10,620 bases of DNA from CANHCC01 sp040381555 (GTDB taxonomy: Bacteria > Bacteroidota > Bacteroidia > J057 > RFSG01), in the NCBI GenBank assembly GCA_040381555.1, contig JBEIHC010000102.1, positions 1 to 10,620 on the forward strand, written 5' to 3'. Shown in pieces: positions 1-5,557 of this stretch; within the stretch, counting starts at the first letter, position 1, and each line of letters begins with the position of its first letter. The position numbers were made by a program, and so were the translations under genes. The notes under the pieces were generated by a model. The model searched no databases and had not been told where the DNA came from. It was given only the letters and a program-made list of their open reading frames with translations.

Positions 1-173
1 AACTTCCGTTTACCCTAAACTTCCGTTTACCCTAAACTTCCGTTTACCCTAAACTTCCGTTTACCCTAAACTTCCGTTTACCCTAAACTTCCGTTTACCC
101 TAAACTTCCGTTTACACTAAACTTCCGTTTACACTAAACCTCCGTTTACACTAAACTTCCGTTTACACTAAAC
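1..173. repeat. 17-bp tandem repeat array (about 10 copies)
   Basis: About ten head-to-tail copies of the unit AAACTTCCGTTTACCCT, with no spacers. The first copy (1-16) is cut by the window edge, so the array probably extends leftwards. Six copies (1-101) carry ACCCT and the next four (102-169) carry ACACT; the copy at 136-152 also has AAACC for AAACT. A partial copy ends at 173, six bases from the bioA stop codon. Each unit contains the inverted repeat TAAAC-TTCC-GTTTA separated by CCC or CAC. Read in the bioA direction this is TAAAC-GGAA-GTTTA, a 5-bp stem with a GNRA-type loop (GGAG in one copy). It could be a minisatellite, a 3'-UTR structural array or a protein-binding array; function is not established. 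Confidence 0.97.
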
Positions 174-179
174 CGAGCA

Positions 180-1484
180 TTATCCAAAAACCGGTCCCGG
201 CAAAGGAGGCTCGGGATTAGCCAAGCCTAAGTGCTCTAAGAATGCTGCTATTGCCGTATAAGCTAATTCCAGTTCTGAATCTGTAATACAATACGGGGGC
301 AATAGATACAGAACATTCCCCAAGGGTCGCATCAAAAATCCGCGCTGTATAAACCAAGAATAAATTACCGGACCCCAATTGCTTAAATAATCAGGTGCTT
401 CCTTGCCTTCTTGTAGGGTAATGGCCAGCAAACTCCCTTTCACCCGCGTCTGTTGTACAAAAGAATTGCCCTCAATTCTCCTTTGAAATCCCAAGTGTAG
501 TTTCTCTATTTCTTGAATTCTCAGAAGGGTATTTTCCTGCTTAAAACATTCCAAACTAGCCAAAGCGGCAACACAGGCCAAAGGATTCGCGGTGTAAGAA
601 TGCCCGTGGAAAAAGGTTTTCATTCTATCTTCAGCTAAGAATGCTTCATAAATTTTACCCGCAGCTGCCGTTACTCCCAAAGGCAAAAAGCCTCCGGTAA
701 TTCCTTTAGAAAGACAGATAATATCCGGTGAAAATTGTATCTGCTCGGTCGCAAAAAGGGTTCCTGTTCTGCCAAATCCTGTCATCACCTCATCCGCAAT
801 CGTCAAAATCTCATATTGTCTGCATAGTTGAATTAAGGAATCCAGATAAGAAGCTTCATAGCAAATCATCCCGGCAGCCCCCATCACCAAGGGCTCAAAT
901 ATAAAGGCCGCTGTTTTACCTTCCTGCCCCAGCTCCTGAATGCGCTCCATTGTTTTGGATAGGTTTTCGGGATATGGATCCGGAAGAAATTCGACCTCAA
1001 ACAATTGACCATTAAATGGAGCGGTAAAAACTGACCTTGCCGAAACAGACATGGCGCCAAAGGTATCTCCATGATAGGCACTTTGAAAAGCCAAGATTTT
1101 AGATTTGGGATTACCAGAATTATTCCAGTATTGCAGAGCCATTTTAAGGCCCACTTCCACTGCAGTTGAGCCATTGTCAGAGTAAAAGATACTCGCCATA
1201 GGACCAGGCAATAGAGCCACCAACTGAGTGGCTAATTCCTGCGCTGGTGTATGAGTGAATCCAGCAAAAATAACCTGCTCCAGCTTACCTGCTTGCTCGG
1301 CAATTTTCTGGGCGATATATGGATGCCCATGCCCATGAACCGTTACCCACCAGGAGGAAATTAAGTCCAGAATTCTTTCCCCCGATTTAGGGTACAACCA
1401 TGCGCCCTCTCCTTTTTCAATCCAAATGGGCTCGGGAGCGGTTTTCATTTGAGTATAAGGATGCCAAACTTTTCCCTCACTCAT
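180..1484 (-). CDS. bioA: adenosylmethionine-8-amino-7-oxononanoate aminotransferase
   Basis: Cytoplasmic PLP enzyme of biotin synthesis. It moves the amino group of S-adenosylmethionine to 8-amino-7-oxononanoate (KAPA), giving 7,8-diaminononanoate (DAPA). The 434-residue length is normal for BioA. Visible family marks are HPYTQM at 8-13, the SSWW segment at 43-46 that lines the substrate site, the GS pair at 105-106 and YHGDT at 137-141. DEVMTGFGRTG starts at Asp231, which contacts the PLP ring nitrogen, and LSKGITGG carries the Schiff-base Lys260. The two paired Trp residues and HPYTQM separate it from other class III aminotransferases. The start ATG at 1484 lies in an AT-rich leader with repeated out-of-frame ATGs that stop at once. 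No strong promoter box is seen between it and the mdh terminator, so weak read-through or a non-consensus promoter is possible. No other bio gene is in the window. The tandem array begins six bases after the stop. Confidence 0.96.
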   Translation of the reverse strand: MSEGKVWHPYTQMKTAPEPIWIEKGEGAWLYPKSGERILDLISSWWVTVHGHGHPYIAQKIAEQAGKLEQVIFAGFTHTPAQELATQLVALLPGPMASIFYSDNGSTAVEVGLKMALQYWNNSGNPKSKILAFQSAYHGDTFGAMSVSARSVFTAPFNGQLFEVEFLPDPYPENLSKTMERIQELGQEGKTAAFIFEPLVMGAAGMICYEASYLDSLIQLCRQYEILTIADEVMTGFGRTGTLFATEQIQFSPDIICLSKGITGGFLPLGVTAAAGKIYEAFLAEDRMKTFFHGHSYTANPLACVAALASLECFKQENTLLRIQEIEKLHLGFQRRIEGNSFVQQTRVKGSLLAITLQEGKEAPDYLSNWGPVIYSWFIQRGFLMRPLGNVLYLLPPYCITDSELELAYTAIAAFLEHLGLANPEPPLPGPVFG

Positions 1485-1518
1485 AATTCATATCTCATAA
1501 TTCATAATCAATTATAAT
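1480..1518 (-). repeat. AT-rich direct repeat in the bioA leader
   Basis: The 12-mer CTCATAATTCAT occurs at 1480-1491 and again at 1494-1505, a 14-bp period, followed by more AT-rich sequence. Read towards bioA it gives staggered ATGAATTATGAG copies. The ATGs at 1505 and 1491 open frames that stop within five codons, so only the ATG at 1484 gives BioA. There is no Shine-Dalgarno-like stretch. It may be simple-sequence drift or a leader that influences initiation; the sequence does not decide. Confidence 0.6.
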
Positions 1519-1523
1519 GGCTC

Positions 1524-1557
1524 AAAAAAAAAACAGCGGAACCAAGCCCGCTGTTTT
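1524..1557 (-). terminator. Rho-independent terminator of mdh
   Basis: A perfect 10-bp stem AAAACAGCGG / CCGCTGTTTT (1530-1539 with 1548-1557) encloses an 8-nt loop. The plus strand carries a run of ten A at 1524-1533, so transcription from mdh meets the hairpin and then a long U tract. It begins 23 bases after the mdh stop. It should separate mdh from bioA transcription. Confidence 0.92.
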
Positions 1558-1580
1558 CTGTATAAATGCGGTACTATGAA

Positions 1581-2522
1581 TTAAGCAGTAGCAATCATGG
1601 TATCGAGTACATTCATTACTTCTTTTACTGCCACGGCAGAATCCTGCAAAAGCTTCATTTCAGCTTCGTTCAGTTGTAGTTCGATAATGCGTTCGATTCC
1701 GTTTTTGCCCAATACTACTGGTACACCGAGGTAAATGTCTTTCAAGCCATATTCGCCTTGCAACCAAGTACAAACTGGGAAGATTCTTTTTTGATCTCTT
1801 AGGATAGACTCTACCATTTGAGCGGCAGCAGTACCTGGAGCATACCAAGCAGAAGTACCTAATAATTTAACGATTTCTCCTCCACCGGATTTGGTTCTAT
1901 CAATGATGGCGTTCAAAGTAGCTTCATCAATTAATTCTGTAACCGGAATACCGGAAACAGTGGTATAGCGTGGAAGTGGAACCATGGTATCGCCATGACC
2001 ACCTAAGAGCATAGCCTGAATATCTTTAGGGGAGCAATTCAATGCTTCCGCCAAAAAGGCACGATAGCGGGCGGTATCCAAAATACCAGCCATACCCATT
2101 ACTCGGGTAGAAGGCATCTTGGCTGTCAAATAAGCCTGATAGGTCATCACATCCAATGGATTGGAAACCACGATGATGATGGCATTAGGAGAATATTTAA
2201 TGACATTTTCGGTAACAGACTTAACGATAGCAGCATTGACACTAATTAAGTCATCCCGGCTCATGCCTGGCTTACGGGGCATTCCAGAAGTGATCACCAC
2301 CACATCTGAATTGGCTGTTTTGGAATAATCATTCGTAGAACCCTTTACCCGGGTATCGAATGAATTAATCGGAGAAACTTGCCAGATATCCAGGGCTTTC
2401 CCTTCTGCAAAATTTTCTTTGATGTCAACCAGAATGACCTCGTTACACAATTCTTTTTGTGCGATATCGTCTGCACAGGTGGCACCCACTGCTCCGGCGC
2501 CTACTACGGTTACTTTACTCAT
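1581..2522 (-). CDS. mdh: malate dehydrogenase (NAD-dependent, LDH-like type)
   Basis: Interconverts malate and oxaloacetate with NAD in the TCA cycle, in the cytoplasm. The 313-residue length fits the bacterial LDH-like MDH group. The N-terminal Rossmann fold shows GAGAVG at 8-13 and Asp33, the acidic residue that binds the adenine ribose and favours NAD over NADP. The active-site loop reads RKPGMSR, with Arg83 and Arg89; the Arg rather than Gln at the first loop position marks malate rather than lactate specificity. SNPLD at 120-124, the Asp149-Arg152 pair and the catalytic His176 in GGHGD are all present. The ATG at 2522 is the only reasonable start, directly before the Rossmann strand. 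The gene is monocistronic: its own promoter region lies upstream and a strong terminator downstream. Confidence 0.97.
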   Translation of the reverse strand: MSKVTVVGAGAVGATCADDIAQKELCNEVILVDIKENFAEGKALDIWQVSPINSFDTRVKGSTNDYSKTANSDVVVITSGMPRKPGMSRDDLISVNAAIVKSVTENVIKYSPNAIIIVVSNPLDVMTYQAYLTAKMPSTRVMGMAGILDTARYRAFLAEALNCSPKDIQAMLLGGHGDTMVPLPRYTTVSGIPVTELIDEATLNAIIDRTKSGGGEIVKLLGTSAWYAPGTAAAQMVESILRDQKRIFPVCTWLQGEYGLKDIYLGVPVVLGKNGIERIIELQLNEAEMKLLQDSAVAVKEVMNVLDTMIATA

Positions 2523-2550
2523 GTTATAGAAATTTTATGTTGATGTGAAA

Positions 2551-2574
2551 CTTCCCTACAAAATTAGAGGGAAG
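2551..2574 (-). promoter_or_regulatory. mdh promoter -7 box within an inverted repeat
   Basis: On the minus strand TAATTTTG (2559-2566) matches the Bacteroidota -7 box TAnnTTTG exactly and would place the transcript start about 30 bases before the mdh ATG. A clear TTTG at -33 is missing; only a T-run lies there. The box sits in the loop of an inverted repeat, CTTCCCT at 2551-2557 with AGGGAAG at 2568-2574. This could be an operator or a chance arrangement. The promoter part is the better supported claim. Confidence 0.5.
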
Positions 2575-2592
2575 GGCAGATTAAAAAAACTA

Positions 2593-2624
2593 TTTGCTTA
2601 AAATAAATAATCGACTTAGTTTTG
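2593..2624 (+). promoter_or_regulatory. Bacteroidota-type promoter for the SPOR-like gene
   Basis: TTTG at 2593-2596 and TAGTTTTG at 2617-2624, separated by 20 bases, match both boxes of the Bacteroidota primary sigma promoter (TTTG and TAnnTTTG). The expected transcript start near 2631 leaves a leader of about 28 bases before the ATG at 2659. This is the best two-box promoter in the window. Confidence 0.7.
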
Positions 2625-2658
2625 TCTCAGCTTAACGAGGTTACGGATATTCCGATTT

Positions 2659-3375
2659 ATGAAAAACATACTGTTTTGTTTAGTTTTAAGTCTATTTTTA
2701 TTCTCCACTACCAGTGTTTCCGCACAAAAAGAGGATAAAAAGACCAAAAAAGAGTGGAAAAAGAAAGCAAAAGCTTATACCAAAGACCCGCTTAGCCTGA
2801 AATCCTTCGAAGAGGGGTATCGGAAAAAATTGTTCGATGCTGAAAAAAAATCCAAAGAACTGACCGAACAAAACAGTCGCCTGAGCATCAAAGTGGATAG
2901 CTTGCTCAATGAATTGAAGAAAAAAGATGCTGAAATCGCCATGCTGAAATCAGATCTCGACAAACTCAGAGCTGAATATTCCAAATTAGAGGCAGCTTAT
3001 AGTTCCTCCAAATCCAATAGCGAACAAGGTGTAACTGCAGGATTGGTCTTCAAAGTCCAAATTGGTGCATTCGTGCATTTCAACATGAATGACTACCTGA
3101 AAGAAACGACCAATTTTGAAGGAGAATCTTCTGATAACTTCAACAAATATGTACTCGGAGCATTCCGGGATTTAACAGTAGCAGAAGCCTTCAAAAAAGA
3201 TATCGCTCGCATTGGGGTAAAAGATGCTTGGATTGTGCCTTATGTGGATGGCGTGAGAGTTGAAATGGCAGAAGCCAAGAAAATCTTAGCAGCTGGGGGA
3301 AGTACCTCAGGCTTCAAGAAAAAACAAGCCGTCGAATTTGAAGAAGAATCCGCTCCCAGAAAAAGAAAGAGATAA
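2659..3375 (+). CDS. secreted coiled-coil protein with C-terminal SPOR-like domain
   Basis: The protein has 238 residues. Residues 1-22 form a signal peptide (MKN, a hydrophobic stretch, then VSA before Gln23), so it is exported to the periplasm or envelope. A lysine-rich stretch at 24-40 leads into a charged heptad-like coiled coil at about 50-117. Residues 130-203 resemble a SPOR fold: VQIGAF at 133-138 and YVLGAF at 164-169 begin the two halves, and the second is followed by a helix rich in Ala and Lys. SPOR domains generally bind denuded peptidoglycan glycan strands, which suggests a cell-wall role; that is an inference. The tail after 204 is low-complexity and ends in a basic RKRKR. Similar Bacteroidota proteins are often annotated as ezrin/radixin/moesin family because of the coiled coil, a name that says little about function. 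It has its own promoter and terminator, so it is transcribed alone, divergently from mdh. Confidence 0.8.
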   Translation: MKNILFCLVLSLFLFSTTSVSAQKEDKKTKKEWKKKAKAYTKDPLSLKSFEEGYRKKLFDAEKKSKELTEQNSRLSIKVDSLLNELKKKDAEIAMLKSDLDKLRAEYSKLEAAYSSSKSNSEQGVTAGLVFKVQIGAFVHFNMNDYLKETTNFEGESSDNFNKYVLGAFRDLTVAEAFKKDIARIGVKDAWIVPYVDGVRVEMAEAKKILAAGGSTSGFKKKQAVEFEEESAPRKRKR

Positions 3376-3405
3376 TTTCGAATTCATCCAAACCAATATA
3401 AGCAG

Positions 3406-3440
3406 CACCCGTCCCTTAAAGGCGGGTGTTTGCGTTTTGA
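3406..3440 (+). terminator. Rho-independent terminator of the SPOR-like gene
   Basis: The GC-rich stem CACCCG(T)CC at 3406-3414 pairs with GGCGGGTG at 3421-3428, with one bulged T and a CTTAAA loop. It is followed by TTTGCGTTTT. It starts 30 bases after the stop codon at 3375. Confidence 0.85.
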
Positions 3441-3484
3441 GGCAATTCTGTTGATTCTGCTTCTATGAAGTAAACGATAAATAG

Positions 3485-3492
3485 TAATTTTG
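3485..3492 (+). promoter_or_regulatory. candidate -7 promoter box of the AlbA_2 gene
   Basis: TAATTTTG matches TAnnTTTG exactly and lies 38 bases before the ATG at 3531. No good TTTG is found about 20 bases upstream, so only the -7 half is supported. The terminator just upstream means this gene needs its own promoter. Confidence 0.45.
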
Positions 3493-3530
3493 TGGGAATG
3501 AAATAAACCAAGCAATCACAATTGGGCAGA

Positions 3531-4691
3531 ATGAATGAAGTGAACATAAAAGAAATTATCAGCAAAGGAGAAACTTCTACTGTGCAATTTAAGGTAAGGG
3601 TGAATAACGAACTCAGTATTGCCCAGGAAATGGTGGCATTTTCCAATAGCAAAGGTGGAATGATTCTAATTGGAGTACAAGATGATACTTGGGAAATCGA
3701 TGGGTTAAGTGATGATGAAATTCGAAAAATCAGTAATCTGCTCGTGAATGCAGCCAATGAGTTGATAAAGCCTCCTGTTTTTATTGAAACTGAGAATCTA
3801 ATTATTGAGGGAAAAAAAATTATTGTAGTGCAGGTTCCAGAAGGGTTGGATAAACCCTATAAAGACAAGGATGGAATTATCTTTTTAAAAAATGGAGCGA
3901 ATAAACGGAAAGTAACCAGTAACGAGGAAATTGCCAGGTTACTGAGTAAAGGGAAAAATTTATTTCCAGATGAAATACCGGTGCTTCAGGCCAATCAGGA
4001 TGATATTCATAAAGACAAATTTGAAGACTATTTTAATCGAGAATTCAAAACACACTATGCCCAACTGGGCTTGTCTTATATAGAAGCTTTAAAAGCAAAG
4101 AGAGTAATGAGAGGGGAGAATATTACCTTAGCTGGGCTATTGTTTTTTGGTAGAAACCCTCAATCATTTAAACCTGCCCTTTGTATTAAAGCTGTTGCCT
4201 TTTATGGCAATAGCCTTGGCGGAACAGAATACAGGGATAGCAGAGATTTAATTGGCACTATACCTACCCTATTTGAAGAAGGCATGGCTTTCTTTAAACG
4301 AAACTTATTGCATACTCAGCAAGGTCAAAATTTTAACTCTCTCGGAATATTAGAAATTTCAGAAATAGCCCTTCAAGAACTTTTAGAGAATGCATTAATT
4401 CATAGAGATTACCTTAAAAATGCGCCCATTCGTTTGCTTGTTTTTGATAATAGAATTGAAATCATCAGCCCTGGCAGTTTACCCAATAGCCTGAGCGTCG
4501 AAGAATTAAAATATGGCAATCCAATAGTGAGAAATAATTTAATGGTCAGTTATGCCCTGCACAGCTTACCCTGCAGAGGACTTGGCTCTGGAATCAAAAG
4601 AGCCTTAGAACAACAACCCAATATTGAATTTTACAACGAAATCGAAGCAGAACAATTTCGGGTAATTATTCCTAGACCCGAGAGAAAATGA
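3531..4691 (+). CDS. AlbA_2 (Schlafen-like) domain protein with C-terminal GHKL-type ATPase domain
   Basis: The protein has 386 residues from the ATG at 3531; an in-frame TTG at 3522 would add three residues but is less likely. Residues 7-135 form an AlbA_2 domain: GETSTVQFK at 13-21 is its usual opening, followed by AFSNSKGG at 36-43 and a glycine-rich ILIGVQDD. Residues 275-380 resemble the HATPase_c_4 domain, with ELLENALIHRDY at 283-294 carrying the Glu/Asn pair of GHKL ATP sites, a DNRIEIISPG strand and RGLGSGI at 349-355. The protein ends with that domain and lacks the winged helix seen in longer relatives. Such proteins are annotated as ATP-binding or putative transcriptional regulators, and some occur in defence islands; the cellular role of this one is not known. 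It lies alone in an AT-rich stretch between core genes, which suggests accessory or acquired status. Confidence 0.82.
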   Translation: MNEVNIKEIISKGETSTVQFKVRVNNELSIAQEMVAFSNSKGGMILIGVQDDTWEIDGLSDDEIRKISNLLVNAANELIKPPVFIETENLIIEGKKIIVVQVPEGLDKPYKDKDGIIFLKNGANKRKVTSNEEIARLLSKGKNLFPDEIPVLQANQDDIHKDKFEDYFNREFKTHYAQLGLSYIEALKAKRVMRGENITLAGLLFFGRNPQSFKPALCIKAVAFYGNSLGGTEYRDSRDLIGTIPTLFEEGMAFFKRNLLHTQQGQNFNSLGILEISEIALQELLENALIHRDYLKNAPIRLLVFDNRIEIISPGSLPNSLSVEELKYGNPIVRNNLMVSYALHSLPCRGLGSGIKRALEQQPNIEFYNEIEAEQFRVIIPRPERK

Positions 4692-4705
4692 AGATTGCCT
4701 AGTAT

Positions 4706-4837
4706 TTATTCTATTAAAGAATGAACGAACTTTGAGAAATATAATTCTCTTCGTACAAATGGCTCTTCACAATCTTTAAGATATACTCCGTTCTTATAAT
4801 TCAACAAATTTGCTCTTAGCCAATTTTGATTAGGCAT
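4706..4837 (-). pseudogene. short open frame, possible gene remnant
   Basis: A 43-codon frame starting at ATG 4837 and ending at TAA 4706-4708. The peptide is rich in charged and aromatic residues, with KDCEEPFVRRELYF in the middle, and looks more protein-like than random AT-rich DNA usually does. I do not recognise the family. It could be a small gene, the end of a degraded one, or chance. No promoter box or ribosome site supports it. Confidence 0.2.
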
Positions 4838-4849
4838 GTAGAGGCTACG

Positions 4850-5011
4850 ATGGTGGGTGCCTCGATTACTTCGTTGTTCTCAAGAAGTAAGGATGGGTTT
4901 ATCGTCCGGAATAAATATTATCTGAATCAGGATTATCAGGATATGCATTTCTACTGGCAAGTACAAGTTTGAAAAGGTAAAGGTGAAATTCCTATAGCTA
5001 GACTTGATTAG
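4850..5011 (+). pseudogene. possible remnant of a beta-galactosidase-like domain
   Basis: The frame from ATG 4850 runs 40 codons to TGA 4970-4972, then 12 more codons to TAG 5009-5011. Just before the first stop it reads NKYYLNQDYQDMHFYWQVQV, and after it GEIPIARLD. The pattern of a beta strand, an aromatic YL, a W followed by V and then GEIP recalls the late beta-sandwich domain of GH2 beta-galactosidases such as LacZ (YLF...HW.V...GEVP). The match is from memory, short and imperfect, with a shorter gap between W and GEIP. If right, this is a small leftover of a much larger gene, interrupted by a stop. Confidence 0.22.
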
Positions 5012-5057
5012 AGGCAAACAAGTTAGAAAGTCTATGTACAACAGTTAACTTAGCAAT

Positions 5058-5065
5058 CAATTTTG
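5058..5065 (+). promoter_or_regulatory. weak candidate -7 box of the DUF433 gene
   Basis: CAATTTTG matches TAnnTTTG at seven of eight positions and lies 22 bases before the ATG at 5088. No convincing -33 box is seen. It is offered because no other promoter-like sequence precedes the gene. Confidence 0.3.
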
Positions 5066-5087
5066 AGTAAATTAGCTATGGAGAATA

Positions 5088-5327
5088 ATGAATATGAAAA
5101 GCCTAATTTCAAGAATCACTATAGATCAAGACATATGTCATGGAAAGCCTACTATTCGAGGCCTGAGATATCCTGTTGAAAATATGCTTGAGTTATTGAC
5201 CTCTGGAGTGTCAATCGAAGAATTACTATCTGATTATCCGGATTTAGAAAAGGAAGACATCCTTGCTTGCCTCGAATATGCATCCAAACTTATTCAGGTA
5301 AAAAGTATTCATAGACTCGCTTCATGA
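5088..5327 (+). CDS. DUF433 family antitoxin
   Basis: A 79-residue DUF433 (COG2442) protein. The family signature is clear: ITIDQDICHGKPTIRGLRYP at 10-29, then a helix-rich part with LLTSGVSIEELLSDYPDLEKEDILACLEYA at 36-65. The C-terminal half looks like a small helix-turn-helix. Family members are predicted antitoxins, usually encoded just upstream of a DUF5615 (COG4634) PIN-like nuclease with which they form a toxin-antitoxin pair. Here the stop overlaps the start of such a toxin by ATGA, but that toxin breaks off after 15 codons, so the antitoxin appears orphaned. ATG 5088 is the assumed start; the in-frame ATG at 5094 is an alternative. Confidence 0.88.
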   Translation: MNMKSLISRITIDQDICHGKPTIRGLRYPVENMLELLTSGVSIEELLSDYPDLEKEDILACLEYASKLIQVKSIHRLAS

Positions 5328-5371
5328 AATTTATAGTTGGTGCACAATTACCTAAATCTTTATCTAACTAA
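5324..5371 (+). pseudogene. truncated DUF5615 PIN-like toxin (first 15 codons)
   Basis: ATG at 5324 overlaps the DUF433 stop as ATGA, the standard arrangement of this toxin-antitoxin pair. It encodes MKFIVGAQLPKSLSN and then TAA at 5369-5371. Intact DUF5615 toxins start MKFLVDAQLP with an Asp at position 6, the first acidic residue of the PIN-like active site. Here that residue is Gly, one base away (GAT to GGT). The rest of the toxin, normally about 100 residues or more, is not recognisable downstream in any frame I read, so it was probably deleted. The toxin is therefore inactive. The family identity rests on a short N-terminus plus the perfect gene context. Confidence 0.72.
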
Positions 5372-5505
5372 AGTCAGTAAAGGGGTTGAGAAAAAGTCAA
5401 CAAGTACCAAACAAATTTCAAAGTAACCACTCCTCCAAAAAATATCCTCCATTTGCCATCACACCAAAATTAACCTACAAAATCACAAGAGTAAAAACCA
5501 ATTTC

Positions 5506-5550
5506 AACAGAACTCTCTGTTTGCACTCCGTTTCCTCTGCGGTAAAAAAA
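5506..5550. repeat. candidate dispersed intergenic repeat with small hairpin
   Basis: The stretch at 5513-5547 contains CTCTGTTTGCACTCCG and TTTCCTCTGCGGTAAAAA. It resembles a family of short dispersed intergenic repeats (minus-strand form ACCGCAGAGG...) that I recall from many bacterial contigs. Its left side forms a perfect 6-bp stem, AACAGA at 5506-5511 with TCTGTT at 5516-5521 and a 4-nt loop. It lies in the 3' region of hemL. A terminator role is weak because no U run follows the stem closely in the hemL direction. Only one copy is in the window, so repetitiveness cannot be shown here. Confidence 0.35.
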
Positions 5551-5557
5551 CTCCCCC

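Larger units (their letters stand above)
4692..5087. other. 396-bp stretch with short remnant-like frames, no intact gene
   Basis: The space between the AlbA_2 gene and the DUF433 gene holds no intact long gene, no tRNA and no clear terminator. It contains two short frames with protein-like composition, on opposite strands (4706-4837 minus and 4850-5011 plus), and one 7-bp inverted repeat (TTACTTC at 4866-4872 with GAAGTAA at 4884-4890). The overall look is of decayed coding debris. Confidence 0.5.

Noticed and set aside
1..173. Telomere-like CCCTAAA strings in the tandem array
   Set aside because: The heptamer occurs once per 17-bp unit, only in the CCC variants, and is never itself in tandem. 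The neighbouring genes are ordinary bacterial chromosome genes.
1..173. CRISPR array
   Set aside because: The units are 17 bp and contiguous, with no variable spacers and no cas genes in the window.
1..173. Plasmid iteron origin
   Set aside because: The unit length fits iterons, but there is no Rep gene and no DnaA box, and the surroundings are chromosomal housekeeping genes.
3522..3530. TTG start for the AlbA_2 gene
   Set aside because: An ATG three codons downstream is preferred, and the added residues are not part of the domain.
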